Source: Actinoplanes missouriensis 431 (GTDB lineage: Bacteria > Actinomycetota > Actinomycetes > Mycobacteriales > Micromonosporaceae). Taken from it: DNA of 64,000 nt. The notes beneath the pieces are model-generated. The model had not been told where the DNA came from and did no database searches. It saw only the letters and a program-made list of their open reading frames with translations. Below, one piece after another: positions 33,327 to 43,285 of the stretch; position 1 is the stretch's first letter, and every line of letters starts with the position of its first letter. The stretch is from assembly GCF_000284295.1 (NCBI RefSeq), contig NC_017093.1, positions 4,464,001-4,528,000 on the forward strand, written 5' to 3'. The position numbers and the translations under genes were made by a program.

Positions 33327-35660
33327 TCAGTTGTTGACGATCCGCCAGCGGTTGTCGGCGCCGCCGTTGTCGGAGTCCTGGACGGCCAGAGCACCCTGGG
33401 CGGTGGAGTTGTTCTGGATCGCCAGCAGCTTGCCGCTGTGCACATTGCGGATCTTGTAGGTGCCGTCGCCGTTGTTCACCAGCGTCCACAGGTGGTCCGC
33501 GGTTCCCGTGTCGCCCCACTGCAGGACGCGGGCGCCGTCGCCGGTCCCCATGTTCTCCACGCCGAGGACCTTTTGGCTGTTGGCGTTGCGGAACTTCACG
33601 TTGTTGCCGGAGGTCACCATCGTCCAGTTGTGGTCGGCCGTGCCGGTGTCGCCCCACTGCAGCGCCAGGCCGCCGTCGGCGGTGGACATGTCCTGGATGC
33701 CGAGGACCAGGTTGCTGCCCACGTTGACCAGCTTGACCGTGCCGGTCGGCTGCTGCGGACTGCCGCCGGCGTTCCAATAGACGGTGTAGTTGAAGCCCTG
33801 CGCGTCCCAGAACGGACCCAGGTTGACTCGAGCGCCGTTCGCCGTGGCGGTGAACGCCAGCGACGTGGTGCTGGACCGGGCGATCGACGAGACGGTCAGC
33901 GACGGCAGGGCGCTGAGCGCGGTGTTGCCGTAGTTGCCGGCGAGCACGCTCGGGCCGTACGTGATGGCCTGGATGTCGGCGTTGTCATTGGCCGCCTTTA
34001 TGATCACGCGCATCGGCAGCCGCACGGTGATGGTGTCGCCGTCCGCCCAGGTACGGGTGACGGTGGCGTAGCTGCCCGGAGTGACGGTGATGTTCTGGTT
34101 GGCACCGTTGACGGCGATGGTCGCGCCGGCCGCCCAGGCGGGGATGCGGAACCGGATGCCCCAGCTGCCGCTCACGCTGCCCGACAGCGTGAACGTCGAC
34201 GTGTCACCCACCGGGTACGCCGTGGTCTGCGTGACCGTCAGCCCTCGCTCGGACCAGTTGAGCGTCGACGGCACGTACAGGTTGACGGTCAGCGTGGTGC
34301 CGCCGCGGAAGTAGATCGAGTCCATCAGCTTGGTGTTGGTCTCGATGCCGGTGCCCTGGCAGCACCAGAACGAGTTGTAGTCGGTGCTCCACGTGCCACC
34401 ACCCCACGCCGGGCCCACGCCGCGCCGGCCGCCTGCCTTGAGCGGGGTGAAGTACGTGATGTGGCCGTGGCTGTCCGCCGGGTTCTGGGCGCCGATCAGG
34501 TGGTTGTACAGCGCGTTCTCGTAGAAGTCGAAATATCCGGCCCGGTTGGGGTCGAGCTGCCACAACTCGCGCGTCAGCTTCAACATGTTGTACGTGTTGC
34601 ACTGCTCGCACGTGTCGTTGGTCAGGTAACCCGCGATCGCGTTCGGCGCCTTGAAGTGCTCGGCCTGACTGTTGCCACCGATCGCGTACGTGTGTGCGCC
34701 GACCGTGATGTTCCAGGCATTGCCGGCGATGTCGCGGTAGCGGGTCGTGCCGGTGGCCTTGAACTCCCGGATGGCGCCGACCCACTTGGGGATGTTGGTG
34801 TTGGCGTGCTTGCCGTTGAGCTCGTCGCGGTTGGCCGCCAACGGGTCGAAGATCGCGGCGTGGTCGAAGCGCTGCGCCACTCGCAGCCAGCGGGCGTCGC
34901 CGGTCTGCTGGTAGAGGTTGGCCAGCACCTCGTTCATACCGCCGAACTCGGTCTGCAGGGTCGTCTGCATCTGGCTGTAGCTGAGCCGGCCGGTACGCCA
35001 GTCGACCCACCCGGCAAGCTTCAACAGGACGTCCTTGGCTTGGGTGTTGCCGATCAGCCGCCACACGTCCAGCAGACCCGCGAGGGTCTTGTGGATGCAG
35101 TAGTACGACACCGCGATCGGCTTGCCGGACTCGACGGCGTCGAGGTCCGACTCCGGAAAGCCGGACAGGTAGCCCGCGTTGAACCCGGCCACGGCGTTGT
35201 TCGCCTGGCACTTGGCCAGCTCGGCGACCATGTAGTCGGCCTTGTCACGGCAGGTGGTGTCGCCGGTGTAGGCGTACGCCTGCGCCCATGCGGTCAGGAA
35301 GTGGCCCTGCATGTGCGAGCGGAACGGGAAGTTCGGCGCGTCCCAGCCGCCGTTCGCGGCGGCACCGGCGGTGGACAGCCGGTGGTTGGCGCGGAAGACG
35401 TAGAGCATCCGGTTGACGTCGACGAACCGCAGGTAGTTCATGGTGCGGTTCTGGTTGTCCAGCAGCCGGCTCGCGGTCAGCCGCACCTGACCGGGCATGA
35501 ACTCGGACGCCGCGTTGCCGATGTCCGTACGTACCGGCGGGACGACGGCGGCATCGGCCTCCGCGGTGGTCGCAGCGATGGAGACGCCGACGGCGGAGAC
35601 GACCGCACCGGCGCCGGCGGCACGAAGGACGCTCCGCCGGCTCAGGGGAAGGGACGACAC
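33327..35660 (-). CDS. GH127 beta-L-arabinofuranosidase with ricin-type lectin domain
   Basis: 777 residues from GTG 35660 (GGAGG just upstream). A Tat signal (SRRSVLRAAGAGAVV) is followed by the GH127 catalytic domain, with conserved features of the family: CEQCNTYNMLKLTRELW and SFWCCQGTGIETNTKLMDS, where Cys residues bind zinc and one Cys is the nucleophile in characterised members. The last about 130 residues are a beta-trefoil of three repeats (GSNLVLGIQDMSTADGG, SQKVLGVENMGTGDG, SGKLLAIQNNSTAQG, each with ALQWGDTGTAD or similar Q-W box), i.e. a carbohydrate-binding ricin-type module. Expected to release L-arabinofuranose from plant arabinosides outside the cell. Confidence 0.85.
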   Translation of the reverse strand: MSSLPLSRRSVLRAAGAGAVVSAVGVSIAATTAEADAAVVPPVRTDIGNAASEFMPGQVRLTASRLLDNQNRTMNYLRFVDVNRMLYVFRANHRLSTAGAAANGGWDAPNFPFRSHMQGHFLTAWAQAYAYTGDTTCRDKADYMVAELAKCQANNAVAGFNAGYLSGFPESDLDAVESGKPIAVSYYCIHKTLAGLLDVWRLIGNTQAKDVLLKLAGWVDWRTGRLSYSQMQTTLQTEFGGMNEVLANLYQQTGDARWLRVAQRFDHAAIFDPLAANRDELNGKHANTNIPKWVGAIREFKATGTTRYRDIAGNAWNITVGAHTYAIGGNSQAEHFKAPNAIAGYLTNDTCEQCNTYNMLKLTRELWQLDPNRAGYFDFYENALYNHLIGAQNPADSHGHITYFTPLKAGGRRGVGPAWGGGTWSTDYNSFWCCQGTGIETNTKLMDSIYFRGGTTLTVNLYVPSTLNWSERGLTVTQTTAYPVGDTSTFTLSGSVSGSWGIRFRIPAWAAGATIAVNGANQNITVTPGSYATVTRTWADGDTITVRLPMRVIIKAANDNADIQAITYGPSVLAGNYGNTALSALPSLTVSSIARSSTTSLAFTATANGARVNLGPFWDAQGFNYTVYWNAGGSPQQPTGTVKLVNVGSNLVLGIQDMSTADGGLALQWGDTGTADHNWTMVTSGNNVKFRNANSQKVLGVENMGTGDGARVLQWGDTGTADHLWTLVNNGDGTYKIRNVHSGKLLAIQNNSTAQGALAVQDSDNGGADNRWRIVNN

Positions 35661-35729
35661 GAATCCTCCAGAGGATGGGGACGGGAGGGAACGAAGACGA
35701 CCGATGTATTCGTACCGGGGGGGATGAAC

Positions 35730-35921
35730 GTTAACATCGACGTAACTGGATCGTTGCACAGGTTCGATGCCGCGACAAGACGCCGACGATTTCGGGCGGG
35801 TACTCGCACAGGCTTTCCCACAGCTCCGCTGCTCGGGACCGATCAGGGGAATCATGCCGTGCCCGACATCAGGAAACGGCTCACACCAGACAGGGCTCGA
35901 TCGATTTGTTAGCGCTCACGA
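35730..35921. promoter_or_regulatory. GH127 upstream region with LacI-type sites
   Basis: The 328-bp gap 35661-35988 between the GH127 start and the converse bluB end holds no gene. It contains a GTTAAC palindrome at 35730-35735 within AACGTTAACATCG, and GTTAGCGCTCAC at 35908-35919, one base away from the symmetric GTTAGCGCTAAC class of LacI-family operators. These are candidate sugar-responsive sites for the arabinofuranosidase gene. Confidence 0.4.
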
Positions 35922-35988
35922 ACATCGGCCAGAGATGCGGAAGCAGCCGGTTGTCCGGGCGACCACCCCGCGCCCGAAAGGCCCGGCG

Positions 35989-36624
35989 TCAGCCCTCCCT
36001 CGGGGACCACCTGTTCTCGTGGACCGCCGACTGCCACGGCATTCGCCTGCGCCAGCCATGGCGTTCCAGGTCGGGGGTCTCCTCCAGGTGGGTCACCGGC
36101 CCCAGGCAGAGCCACGCCACCGGGCGGATGCCGGCGGGTATGCCGAGCAGGTCCTGGACGAACGGCTCGCGGTAGAAGGAGACCCAGCCGACGCCCAGGT
36201 CCTCGGCGGTGGCGGCGAGCCAGAGGTTCTGGATCGCCAGGCAGACCGAGTAGAGGCCGGCGTCCGCGATGGCGTGCCGGCCGAGGACTGCCGGGCTGCC
36301 CCGGTCCGGGTCGTAGGTGACGACCACGGAGAGGGTGGATTCCCGTACCCCCTCGATCTTGATTTTGGAGAAGGTGGCGGCGGCGTCCGGGTCGAGGGTG
36401 GACGCGAAGGCCGCGCGCTCGCGCTGGACGTGATCGTGGAAAGCGACGCGGGTTGACTCGTCGCTGACCAGGATGAAGTCCCAGGGCTGGGAGAGTCCGA
36501 CGCTGGGTGCGGCGTGGGCGGCCGCCAGCACGCGATCGAGGACCGCCGGTGGGATCGGGGCGCCGGTGAACTGGCCGCGGACGTCGCGGCGGCGGTGGAT
36601 GACGTCGTACAGCTGACTGGACAT
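35989..36624 (-). CDS. bluB: 5,6-dimethylbenzimidazole synthase
   Basis: 211 residues, typical for BluB. It opens with an SQLYDVIHRRRDVRGQF segment and continues AAHAAPSVGLSQPWDFILVSDE, RHAIADAGLYSVCLAIQNLWLAATAEDLGVGWVSFY and WLCLGPV, the nitroreductase-like flavin fold of BluB. It turns reduced FMN into the lower ligand of cobalamin. A cobalamin riboswitch precedes it on the same strand, which supports the call. The other window riboswitch (before cbtA) points to the same pathway. Confidence 0.88.
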   Translation of the reverse strand: MSSQLYDVIHRRRDVRGQFTGAPIPPAVLDRVLAAAHAAPSVGLSQPWDFILVSDESTRVAFHDHVQRERAAFASTLDPDAAATFSKIKIEGVRESTLSVVVTYDPDRGSPAVLGRHAIADAGLYSVCLAIQNLWLAATAEDLGVGWVSFYREPFVQDLLGIPAGIRPVAWLCLGPVTHLEETPDLERHGWRRRMPWQSAVHENRWSPREG

Positions 36625-36647
36625 GGGCAGGCTCCCGCTGCGATTCG

Positions 36648-36838
36648 GCCCGGGCGTGCGCCCGGGCGACAGTCGGCGAGGCCGGTCTTCGGACTCCCGG
36701 ATCGTCGCCTCACCGCCCGCCTTCCCAGCCGTTGCGGCCAGTGGCTGCGCTCGCGCGCGTGGGCGGCGGCTCCCCGGTCACCGCGGCGGGCCCGTGCCGG
36801 AATCACACCGGCTTCCCAGATTCTCCCCGCTCCGAGCC
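36648..36838 (-). ncRNA. Cobalamin riboswitch upstream of bluB
   Basis: On the minus strand the aptamer contains GGGAAGCCGGTGTGA with TTCCGGC, then GCCACTGG (core) and GGGAAGGCGGGCGG, and the closing GATCCGGGAGTCCGAAGACC at about 36680-36701. About 20 bp further, arms GCCCGGGCG/CGCCCGGGC (36648-36667) form a hairpin just before the bluB ribosome site, a likely expression platform. It is about 190 bp in all, longer than the compact one before cbtA. Confidence 0.85.
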
Positions 36839-36909
36839 GGACCAATCCATATCGGACACGTCCGGAGCGGAACGGGGCACCTCACCATGATCTTGTGCCG
36901 TGCTGAACC

Positions 36910-38079
36910 CTACAACGCGCTCACGATCCGCCCGCGGACCTCCCCGAAGCTGATCGTGGAGCCGTCCGGGCCCGGCGCGACCGCGCTGATCACCACCTCG
37001 TCGCCGTCCTCGAGGAACGCGCGGGTCGAGCCGTCCGGCAGCGCGAGCGGTTCCTGACCGTTCCAGGACAGCTCGATGAGCGAGCCCGGCGAGCCGCCGC
37101 TGATCGTTCCGGAGGCGAACAGGTCACCGGTGCGCAGCGAGGCGCCGTTGACCGTCAGATGGGCGAGCATCTGCGCGCCCGTCCAGTACATGTCGGCGGC
37201 GCGCGGCTGGGAGATCACGTGACCGTTCAGGGTCACCGTAAGCCGCACGTCCAGGCCCCACGCCGGCGTCTTCTCGTCGTCGAGGTAGGGCTGCACCGGC
37301 ACGGAACGCTCCGGCGGCGCCACCCGGGCATGATCGAGAGCGGACAGCGGGACGATCCACGGGCTGATCGAGGTGGCGAAGCTCTTGCCCAGGAACGGGC
37401 CGAGCGGAACGTACTCGAAGGCCTGGATGTCCCGCGCCGACCAGTCGTTGACCAGGCAGACCCCGAAGACGTGTTCCTCGAAGGCGCCCAGCTCGACCGG
37501 TTTGCCGAGCGAGGATCCGACGCCGACGACGAAACCCAGTTCGGCCTCGATGTCGAGCCGCTGGGAGGGCCCGAAGACCGGGCCGACCCGCTGGCCGCTC
37601 GGCCGCACGATGTCGGTTCCTGACACGACGACGGTTCCGGCGCGGCCGTGATAGCCGATCGGGAGGTGTTTCCAGTTGGCGGTGAGCGGTTCCTGGCCGG
37701 GGCGCAGGATCCGTCCGAGGTTGGTGGCGTGCTGCTCGGAGGCGTAGAAGTCGACGTAGTCGGCCACCGTGAACGGCAGGTGCATCGTCGCCTCCCGGGC
37801 CGGCACGAGATGCGCCGCGATCAGATCGCGATGAATCTCGTCGGTGACCCAGGTGGTCAGCTGCGCCCGCAGGTCGGCCCAGACGCGGGGGCCGGCGGCC
37901 AGCAGGGCGTCCAGGGACGGGCCGGCGACCGCGCCGGCCAGTTGCGGGGCGAGGCGCCGGACGGCCGCCGGGAGATCGATGATCTGGTCGCCGATCGCGA
38001 CGCCGGCCCGGGGATGCGGGTCGGCCGCGGTGCTGAACACGCCGTAGGGCAGGGTGGCCGGGCTGCCGAGCGGGCTCAC
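36910..38079 (-). CDS. fahA: Fumarylacetoacetase
   Basis: 389 residues from GTG 38079, which overlaps the stop of the upstream gene (GTGA). It has the N-terminal beta-barrel (TLPYGVFSTAADPHPRAGVAIGDQIIDL) and the catalytic domain with DYVDFYASEQHATNLGRIL, ADTHKHLPIGYHGRAGTVVVSGT, EAELGFVVGVG, VCLVNDWSARDIQAFEY and GLDVRLTVTLNG. The His in DFY.SEQHA and metal-binding Glu residues of EAELGF are the ones used by mammalian and bacterial fumarylacetoacetase. It splits fumarylacetoacetate into fumarate and acetoacetate, ending tyrosine catabolism. Last gene of the hppD-hmgA-unknown-fahA operon. Confidence 0.88.
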   Translation of the reverse strand: MSPLGSPATLPYGVFSTAADPHPRAGVAIGDQIIDLPAAVRRLAPQLAGAVAGPSLDALLAAGPRVWADLRAQLTTWVTDEIHRDLIAAHLVPAREATMHLPFTVADYVDFYASEQHATNLGRILRPGQEPLTANWKHLPIGYHGRAGTVVVSGTDIVRPSGQRVGPVFGPSQRLDIEAELGFVVGVGSSLGKPVELGAFEEHVFGVCLVNDWSARDIQAFEYVPLGPFLGKSFATSISPWIVPLSALDHARVAPPERSVPVQPYLDDEKTPAWGLDVRLTVTLNGHVISQPRAADMYWTGAQMLAHLTVNGASLRTGDLFASGTISGGSPGSLIELSWNGQEPLALPDGSTRAFLEDGDEVVISAVAPGPDGSTISFGEVRGRIVSAL

Positions 38080-38948
38080 AGGATGTCCTCCGGGAGAAGT
38101 CCGAGCTGCAGCAGGCCGTCGACCGGCTCGCTGATGCTGCATGTGCCGAAACTGACGAACTGCCGCCGCACGTCGCGGGCCAGTCGATCATCGATGGTGG
38201 CGATCGCCGCGGCGACCCGGTGACCGTCCTGGTCGGCCAGTGCGGCCGCGACCTCGTCCACGCCGCCACCCTGGACGGCGTGCGCGGTCGCGACCAGCAC
38301 GTTGAGGAACCCGTGATGCTCGAAACCGGTCAGCGGGTCACGGTGACGGATCGGATCGTGGAGTCCCGCGGTGAGCTTGAACGGCACCCCGCCCGCGGTC
38401 GCCCGGCAGATCGCCTCAGCCAGATCCTTTTCGGTCGGGAACGCGTCAGGCCGTACCCCACCGGTCCTGATCTTCAATCGCAGGCCCGCGTCGCGCAAGG
38501 CCGCGACGCGGGCCGCGGTGATCTCTCCCCGGCCCACCTCGCGGTACGCGGTCAGCGTCCCGCCCGGACTGATCAGTTCCGGCCCCTCGACCGCCACGAC
38601 TTCGATCGCGGTCGACGCGGCCGGAATCGCGGCCACGTCCGGCCCCGGCAGCACGAGCGACACCGGCAGCGGCCGCCCTGGCGCGGCCGCCGCGATCGGC
38701 TCGGCGGCGGCGATCGGCGCGGGTGCGGCGATCGGCGCGGGTGCGGCGACCGGCGCGGATGCGGCGACCGGCCCGGCCGCCGCGACCAGCTCGTCGAGGC
38801 GGGCCAGCGAGCAGACGAACGGCCCGAGCAGCGGTTCCAGGGGCGACAGCTGCCGCTCCCGGTACGCCTTGACCGCGTCCGGAACCGGGAGGTCACCCGG
38901 CGGGAAGATCGCCGCGTCGTCGAAGAGCCGCGCGAACAGCGGGTTCAC
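38076..38948 (-). CDS. Uncharacterised protein inside the homogentisate operon
   Basis: 290 residues, start overlapping hmgA stop (ATGA) and stop overlapping the fahA GTG. No family with known function recognised. The C-terminal half looks like a TIM-barrel edge: LRLKIRTGGVRPDAFPTEKDLAEAICRATAGGVPFKLTAGLHDPIRH and FEHHGFLNVLVATAHAVQGG, then SFGTCSISEPVDGLL. Residues about 62-92 are an Ala/Pro tandem repeat (PAAVAAPAPIAAP type) from an 18-bp DNA repeat. Tight coupling on both sides suggests a role in the pathway; maleylacetoacetate isomerase, the one missing step, is a candidate but untested. Confidence 0.55.
   Translation of the reverse strand: MNPLFARLFDDAAIFPPGDLPVPDAVKAYRERQLSPLEPLLGPFVCSLARLDELVAAAGPVAASAPVAAPAPIAAPAPIAAAEPIAAAAPGRPLPVSLVLPGPDVAAIPAASTAIEVVAVEGPELISPGGTLTAYREVGRGEITAARVAALRDAGLRLKIRTGGVRPDAFPTEKDLAEAICRATAGGVPFKLTAGLHDPIRHRDPLTGFEHHGFLNVLVATAHAVQGGGVDEVAAALADQDGHRVAAAIATIDDRLARDVRRQFVSFGTCSISEPVDGLLQLGLLPEDIL
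38707..38778 (-). repeat. 18-bp tandem repeat (four units) inside the unknown gene
   Basis: GCGGCGATCGGCGCGGGT at 38707-38724, 38725-38742, then GCGGCGACCGGCGCGGAT at 38743-38760 and a fourth variant to 38778; a degenerate fifth lies just before. It encodes the Ala/Pro repeat of the protein and keeps frame. Confidence 0.75.
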
Positions 38949-40141
38949 GGCTTCCGCGCCCAGGTCCAGGCGTAGACGCCGTCGTCGCTGATCCGGCCGG
39001 CCTCGCCGAGACCGAGCGGCCGGAACGTGTCCACCATGACCGCCGTCTCGTCGAACCGTTCCGCGCCGAGGCTCGCCTCGATCGCGGCCGGCTGCGGCCC
39101 GTGCGGATAGCCGCCGGGATGCAGGGAGATCGACCCGACGTTGATCCCGGAGCCCTTGCGGGCCTCGTAGTCGCCGCCGACGTAGAACATCACCTCGTCG
39201 GAGTCGACGTTGGAGTGGTAGTAGGGCACCGGCACGGCCAGGGGGTGGTAGTCGACCTTGCGCGGCACGAAGTTGCAGATCACGAAGTTGGCGCCCTCGA
39301 AGACCTGGTGCACCGGCGGCGGCTGGTGGATCCGGCCGGTGATCGGCTCGTAGTCGGCGATGTTGAACGCGTACGGATAGAGGCAGCCGTCCCAGCCGAC
39401 CACGTCGAACGGGTGGTGCGGCAGCACGTGCACGCTGCCGGCCAGCCCGGCCGGGCCGTCGCCGCGGTGCTTGATGTAGACCTCGACGTTCTCGTCCTCG
39501 ACACGATCAGGAGCTGCGGGGGTACGCAGATCGCGCTCACAGTACGGCGAGTGCTCGAGGAACTGGCCGTACCGGGAGAGGTACCGCTTCGGCGGGGCGA
39601 TATGGCTGTTCGCCTCGATCGGATAGAGCCGCAGCGGCCCGTCCCCGGACGGCACCCACCGGTGCGTGGTGGCCCGCGGGATGATCACGTAGTCGCCGGG
39701 CCCGACGTCGAGGTGACCGAAGACGGTCTCGACGGTGCCGCTCCCGGCCTCGACGTAGACGCACTCGTCCCCGGTGGCGTTGCGGTACAGCGGCGACGCG
39801 GTGCCGGCGACGACGTAGTTGATCCGTACGTCGGCGTTGCCGAGCACCAGGCGCCGGTCGCGGACCGCGTCGCACGACTTCCACTCCTCGCCCTCGAAGA
39901 GGTCGTGCAGCTTGAGGTGGCGCGGGAGCAGCGGCTGGTTGGACTGGGTGGCCTGGTCGGGCAGCTGCCAGATCCGGGCGCCGACCACGGCCGACGGCAC
40001 GTGCCGGTGGTAGAGCAGCGACGAGTCCGACGAGAAGCCCTCCTCCCCCATCAGCTCCTCGTAGTAGAGCCGCCCGTCGGGATCGCGGTGCTGGGTGTGC
40101 CGTTTCGGTGGGACGTGGCCGGCCCGCTGGTAGTGAGCCAT
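38945..40141 (-). CDS. hmgA: Homogentisate 1,2-dioxygenase
   Basis: 398 residues from ATG 40141, two bases after the hppD stop. Features: N-terminal RAGHVPPKRHTQHRDPDGRLYYEELMGEEGFSS, cupin-like DFY segments VGPGDYVIIPRATTHRW, iron-binding His/Glu region FVPRKVDYHPLAVPVPYYHSNVDSDEVMFY and GSISLHPGGYPHG. These match the bacterial HmgA family, which is shorter than the human enzyme. It opens the ring of homogentisate to maleylacetoacetate. Stop overlaps the next gene (ATGA), and the upstream gene makes its substrate. Confidence 0.87.
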   Translation of the reverse strand: MAHYQRAGHVPPKRHTQHRDPDGRLYYEELMGEEGFSSDSSLLYHRHVPSAVVGARIWQLPDQATQSNQPLLPRHLKLHDLFEGEEWKSCDAVRDRRLVLGNADVRINYVVAGTASPLYRNATGDECVYVEAGSGTVETVFGHLDVGPGDYVIIPRATTHRWVPSGDGPLRLYPIEANSHIAPPKRYLSRYGQFLEHSPYCERDLRTPAAPDRVEDENVEVYIKHRGDGPAGLAGSVHVLPHHPFDVVGWDGCLYPYAFNIADYEPITGRIHQPPPVHQVFEGANFVICNFVPRKVDYHPLAVPVPYYHSNVDSDEVMFYVGGDYEARKGSGINVGSISLHPGGYPHGPQPAAIEASLGAERFDETAVMVDTFRPLGLGEAGRISDDGVYAWTWARKP

Positions 40142-40143
40142 GG

Positions 40144-41475
<1,332 letters not shown>

Positions 41476-41484
41476 AGGGAAGCG

Positions 41485-41607
41485 CTATGTCGGACGACGC
41501 CGGGGGCGGCGGTCCGGCGGGGCCCAGATCGGGCGGCGGGCGACCCCGCACCGCGATCGTCCCCGCCGGCGCAGTCGTGACGGGCGCGGCCACTGTGCGG
41601 GTTCCAC
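41485..41607 (-). CDS. Possible 40-residue basic protein
   Basis: GTG 41607 follows an excellent ribosome site (AAGGAGG 5 bases upstream). The 40-codon product is Arg-rich (MEPAQWPRPSRLRRRGRSRC... ). Codon usage is neutral and there is no family, so this is a weak candidate only; another frame over the same stretch is longer but lacks a ribosome site. Confidence 0.25.
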   Translation of the reverse strand: MEPAQWPRPSRLRRRGRSRCGVARRPIWAPPDRRPRRRPT

Positions 41608-41714
41608 TGATCCTCCTTCGGCGCGACGGGCGCCGGTCGGCCGTACCCGGGAATGGGCGCAAGCGAAACGCCCAGAACAGGGTAATCCTGCCATTGATGG
41701 CCGTGCTTCGGAGG

Positions 41715-41945
41715 TCAGTTCTCGGAGCCGCCGTCGAAGCTCTCCGCTCGCAGGCCGGCCACGGTGAGCGCGTCGAGCCGGTCGGCGAGGGCGGCCTCCT
41801 CGGTGCGGACCAGCTCCGCGTATTCGATCAGCACGCTGGGGTCGGTGGTGTCGTCGATCCGGTCGAAGTAGCGCTGCGTCTGCCGCACCGCCTCGGCGTA
41901 GGCCTCGGCGGCCGCCCGGATCCGGATCAAGGTCTCGTCTGCCAT
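41715..41945 (-). CDS. Small helical protein of unknown function
   Basis: 76 residues from ATG 41945, MADETLIRIRAAAEAYAEAVRQTQRYFD then a second helix IEYAELVRTEEAALADRLDALTVAGLRAE. Two amphipathic helices with many Glu/Ala residues; no signal peptide. Monocistronic. No family recognised; cytoplasmic coiled-coil is plausible. Confidence 0.5.
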   Translation of the reverse strand: MADETLIRIRAAAEAYAEAVRQTQRYFDRIDDTTDPSVLIEYAELVRTEEAALADRLDALTVAGLRAESFDGGSEN

Positions 41946-42004
41946 GACGGCGCGATTACCCGGTCGGATCGGGGCGGACACGTGAGCATGGACACCACCA
42001 CCCG

Positions 42005-42145
42005 CTACCCGGCGTCCTCGTTGAGGGCCTCGTCGCGGGGCGTCTCGGTGGGTCGGCGGGTGATGCGTCCGGTCGGGGCGATGGTGTGCACGACCCGGGC
42101 GTCCGGCTGAGCCGTCGGGAACGTCATTCGCTGGAACTTCGGCAT
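42005..42145 (-). CDS. Possible 46-residue protein downstream of the protease
   Basis: From ATG 42145 the frame reads MPKFQRMTFPTAQPDARVVH and ends TRRPTETPRDEALNEDAG. It lies in the 205-bp gap after the membrane protease, on the same strand. There is no good ribosome site, so translation is doubtful; the codons are consistent with protein-like usage. Reported with low confidence. Confidence 0.2.
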   Translation of the reverse strand: MPKFQRMTFPTAQPDARVVHTIAPTGRITRRPTETPRDEALNEDAG

Positions 42146-42210
42146 GACGGTGCCGTTCGGCAGCCGGCCGCCCGGGTTGAGGGAACGCCGGGAATCAGTC
42201 CGCAACCGGC

Positions 42211-43206
42211 TCAGCGCGCTGAGTTCCGCCGTCGCCCGCGGTACCGGCGCTTGCCCCGCGCCGCCGTGAGCAGCCCGATCAGGACGACCAGCACGATCGG
42301 GACGGACAGCAGGGCCGCAGGCGGCAGGGTCAGCGCGGCCGGGTCGCCGGCCGGTGGGGCGGCCACGGTGGTCCGGGCCGGCGTGCCGCCCGGCTTGGCG
42401 GGCTTCTTCGTGGTCTTCGACGGCTTCACCGACGGGCTCGCGGCCAGGTCGGACTTGATGATCGAGAGGATCCAGGGCGCTATCGCGTCCACCCGGGTCG
42501 CGATGTCCGGGCCGGTGTGCGGGCAGGCCGGGCCGCGGCTCACCACGCCCACCACCACCGCCGCGCCGTCCTTCGCCTCGGTGAAGTAGGGGCCGCCGGA
42601 GTCGCGCTCGCACGGGCTGGTGCTGCGTTTCGGTGACACTCCGGACAGTCCCATCTCGGTCTGCTCCACGCCGGTGACCCGGAACTGGCCCGTCCGCAGA
42701 CGATCAGGGGTCCGTTTGGCGGTGGCGGTCGTCAGGCCGTACCCCACCAATCGGGCCTTCTGGCCCGCCGCCGGACGCGCCCGGCTCAGCCGCAGCGGGG
42801 TGATGTCCGTGATCCCGCGATCCAGCCGGGCCAGCGCGACATCCGCCTCGCCGTGCTGGCGGACCTCCACGACCTCGGTCTCGTGCCCGTCGTCGCCGCT
42901 CTGGTCGGTGCGCCCGACCGTGGCGAGGGACTCCTCGGCGACCGGGCGGGACACCCGGCGGCCGTCCGCGTCCTTGAAACAGTGCCCCGCCGTGAGCACC
43001 CAGTGCGGCGAGACCAGCCCGCCCGAGCAGGAGCTGTCGCGGCGGCCACCGTCCGCGGTCGGGATGCCGTTGTCGATCAGTTTGACCGCGAAGGGATACC
43101 GGCCGTCGGGCACACTCGTCCCGTTCGCGATCGCTTCGGCGGGCGCGGCCGCGACGACCGCCCCGATCGGCACCGCAAGGATCACCGGCAACAACTTCCA
43201 GAACAT
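42211..43206 (-). CDS. Membrane-anchored trypsin-like serine protease
   Basis: 331 residues from ATG 43206. N-terminal signal (LLPVILAVPIGAVVAAAPAEA). S1 triad: His in LTAGHCF, Asp in EADVALARLD, Ser in CERDSGGPYF; the RDSGGP tripeptide context is typical. After the catalytic domain comes a Ser/Thr/Pro/Lys linker (about 250-290) and a C-terminal helix LLSVPIVLVVLIGLLTAA with a basic cytoplasmic tail RGKRRYRGRRR. So the protease domain is displayed on the cell surface and tethered by its C-terminus, as in mycosin-like or other actinobacterial anchored proteases. Confidence 0.85.
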   Translation of the reverse strand: MFWKLLPVILAVPIGAVVAAAPAEAIANGTSVPDGRYPFAVKLIDNGIPTADGGRRDSSCSGGLVSPHWVLTAGHCFKDADGRRVSRPVAEESLATVGRTDQSGDDGHETEVVEVRQHGEADVALARLDRGITDITPLRLSRARPAAGQKARLVGYGLTTATAKRTPDRLRTGQFRVTGVEQTEMGLSGVSPKRSTSPCERDSGGPYFTEAKDGAAVVVGVVSRGPACPHTGPDIATRVDAIAPWILSIIKSDLAASPSVKPSKTTKKPAKPGGTPARTTVAAPPAGDPAALTLPPAALLSVPIVLVVLIGLLTAARGKRRYRGRRRNSAR

Positions 43207-43285
43207 CCGCACACTGTTATTGACGAACGCAACCCGAATTACGTTCACACGGGTGCCGGGACGCGACGAGCGCCACGTGCCGGGA

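Noticed and set aside
33438-35912. Plus-strand frame of about 820 codons across the GH127 gene
   Set aside because: Antisense shadow of a clear GH127 gene with a lectin domain; the translation has no recognisable domain.
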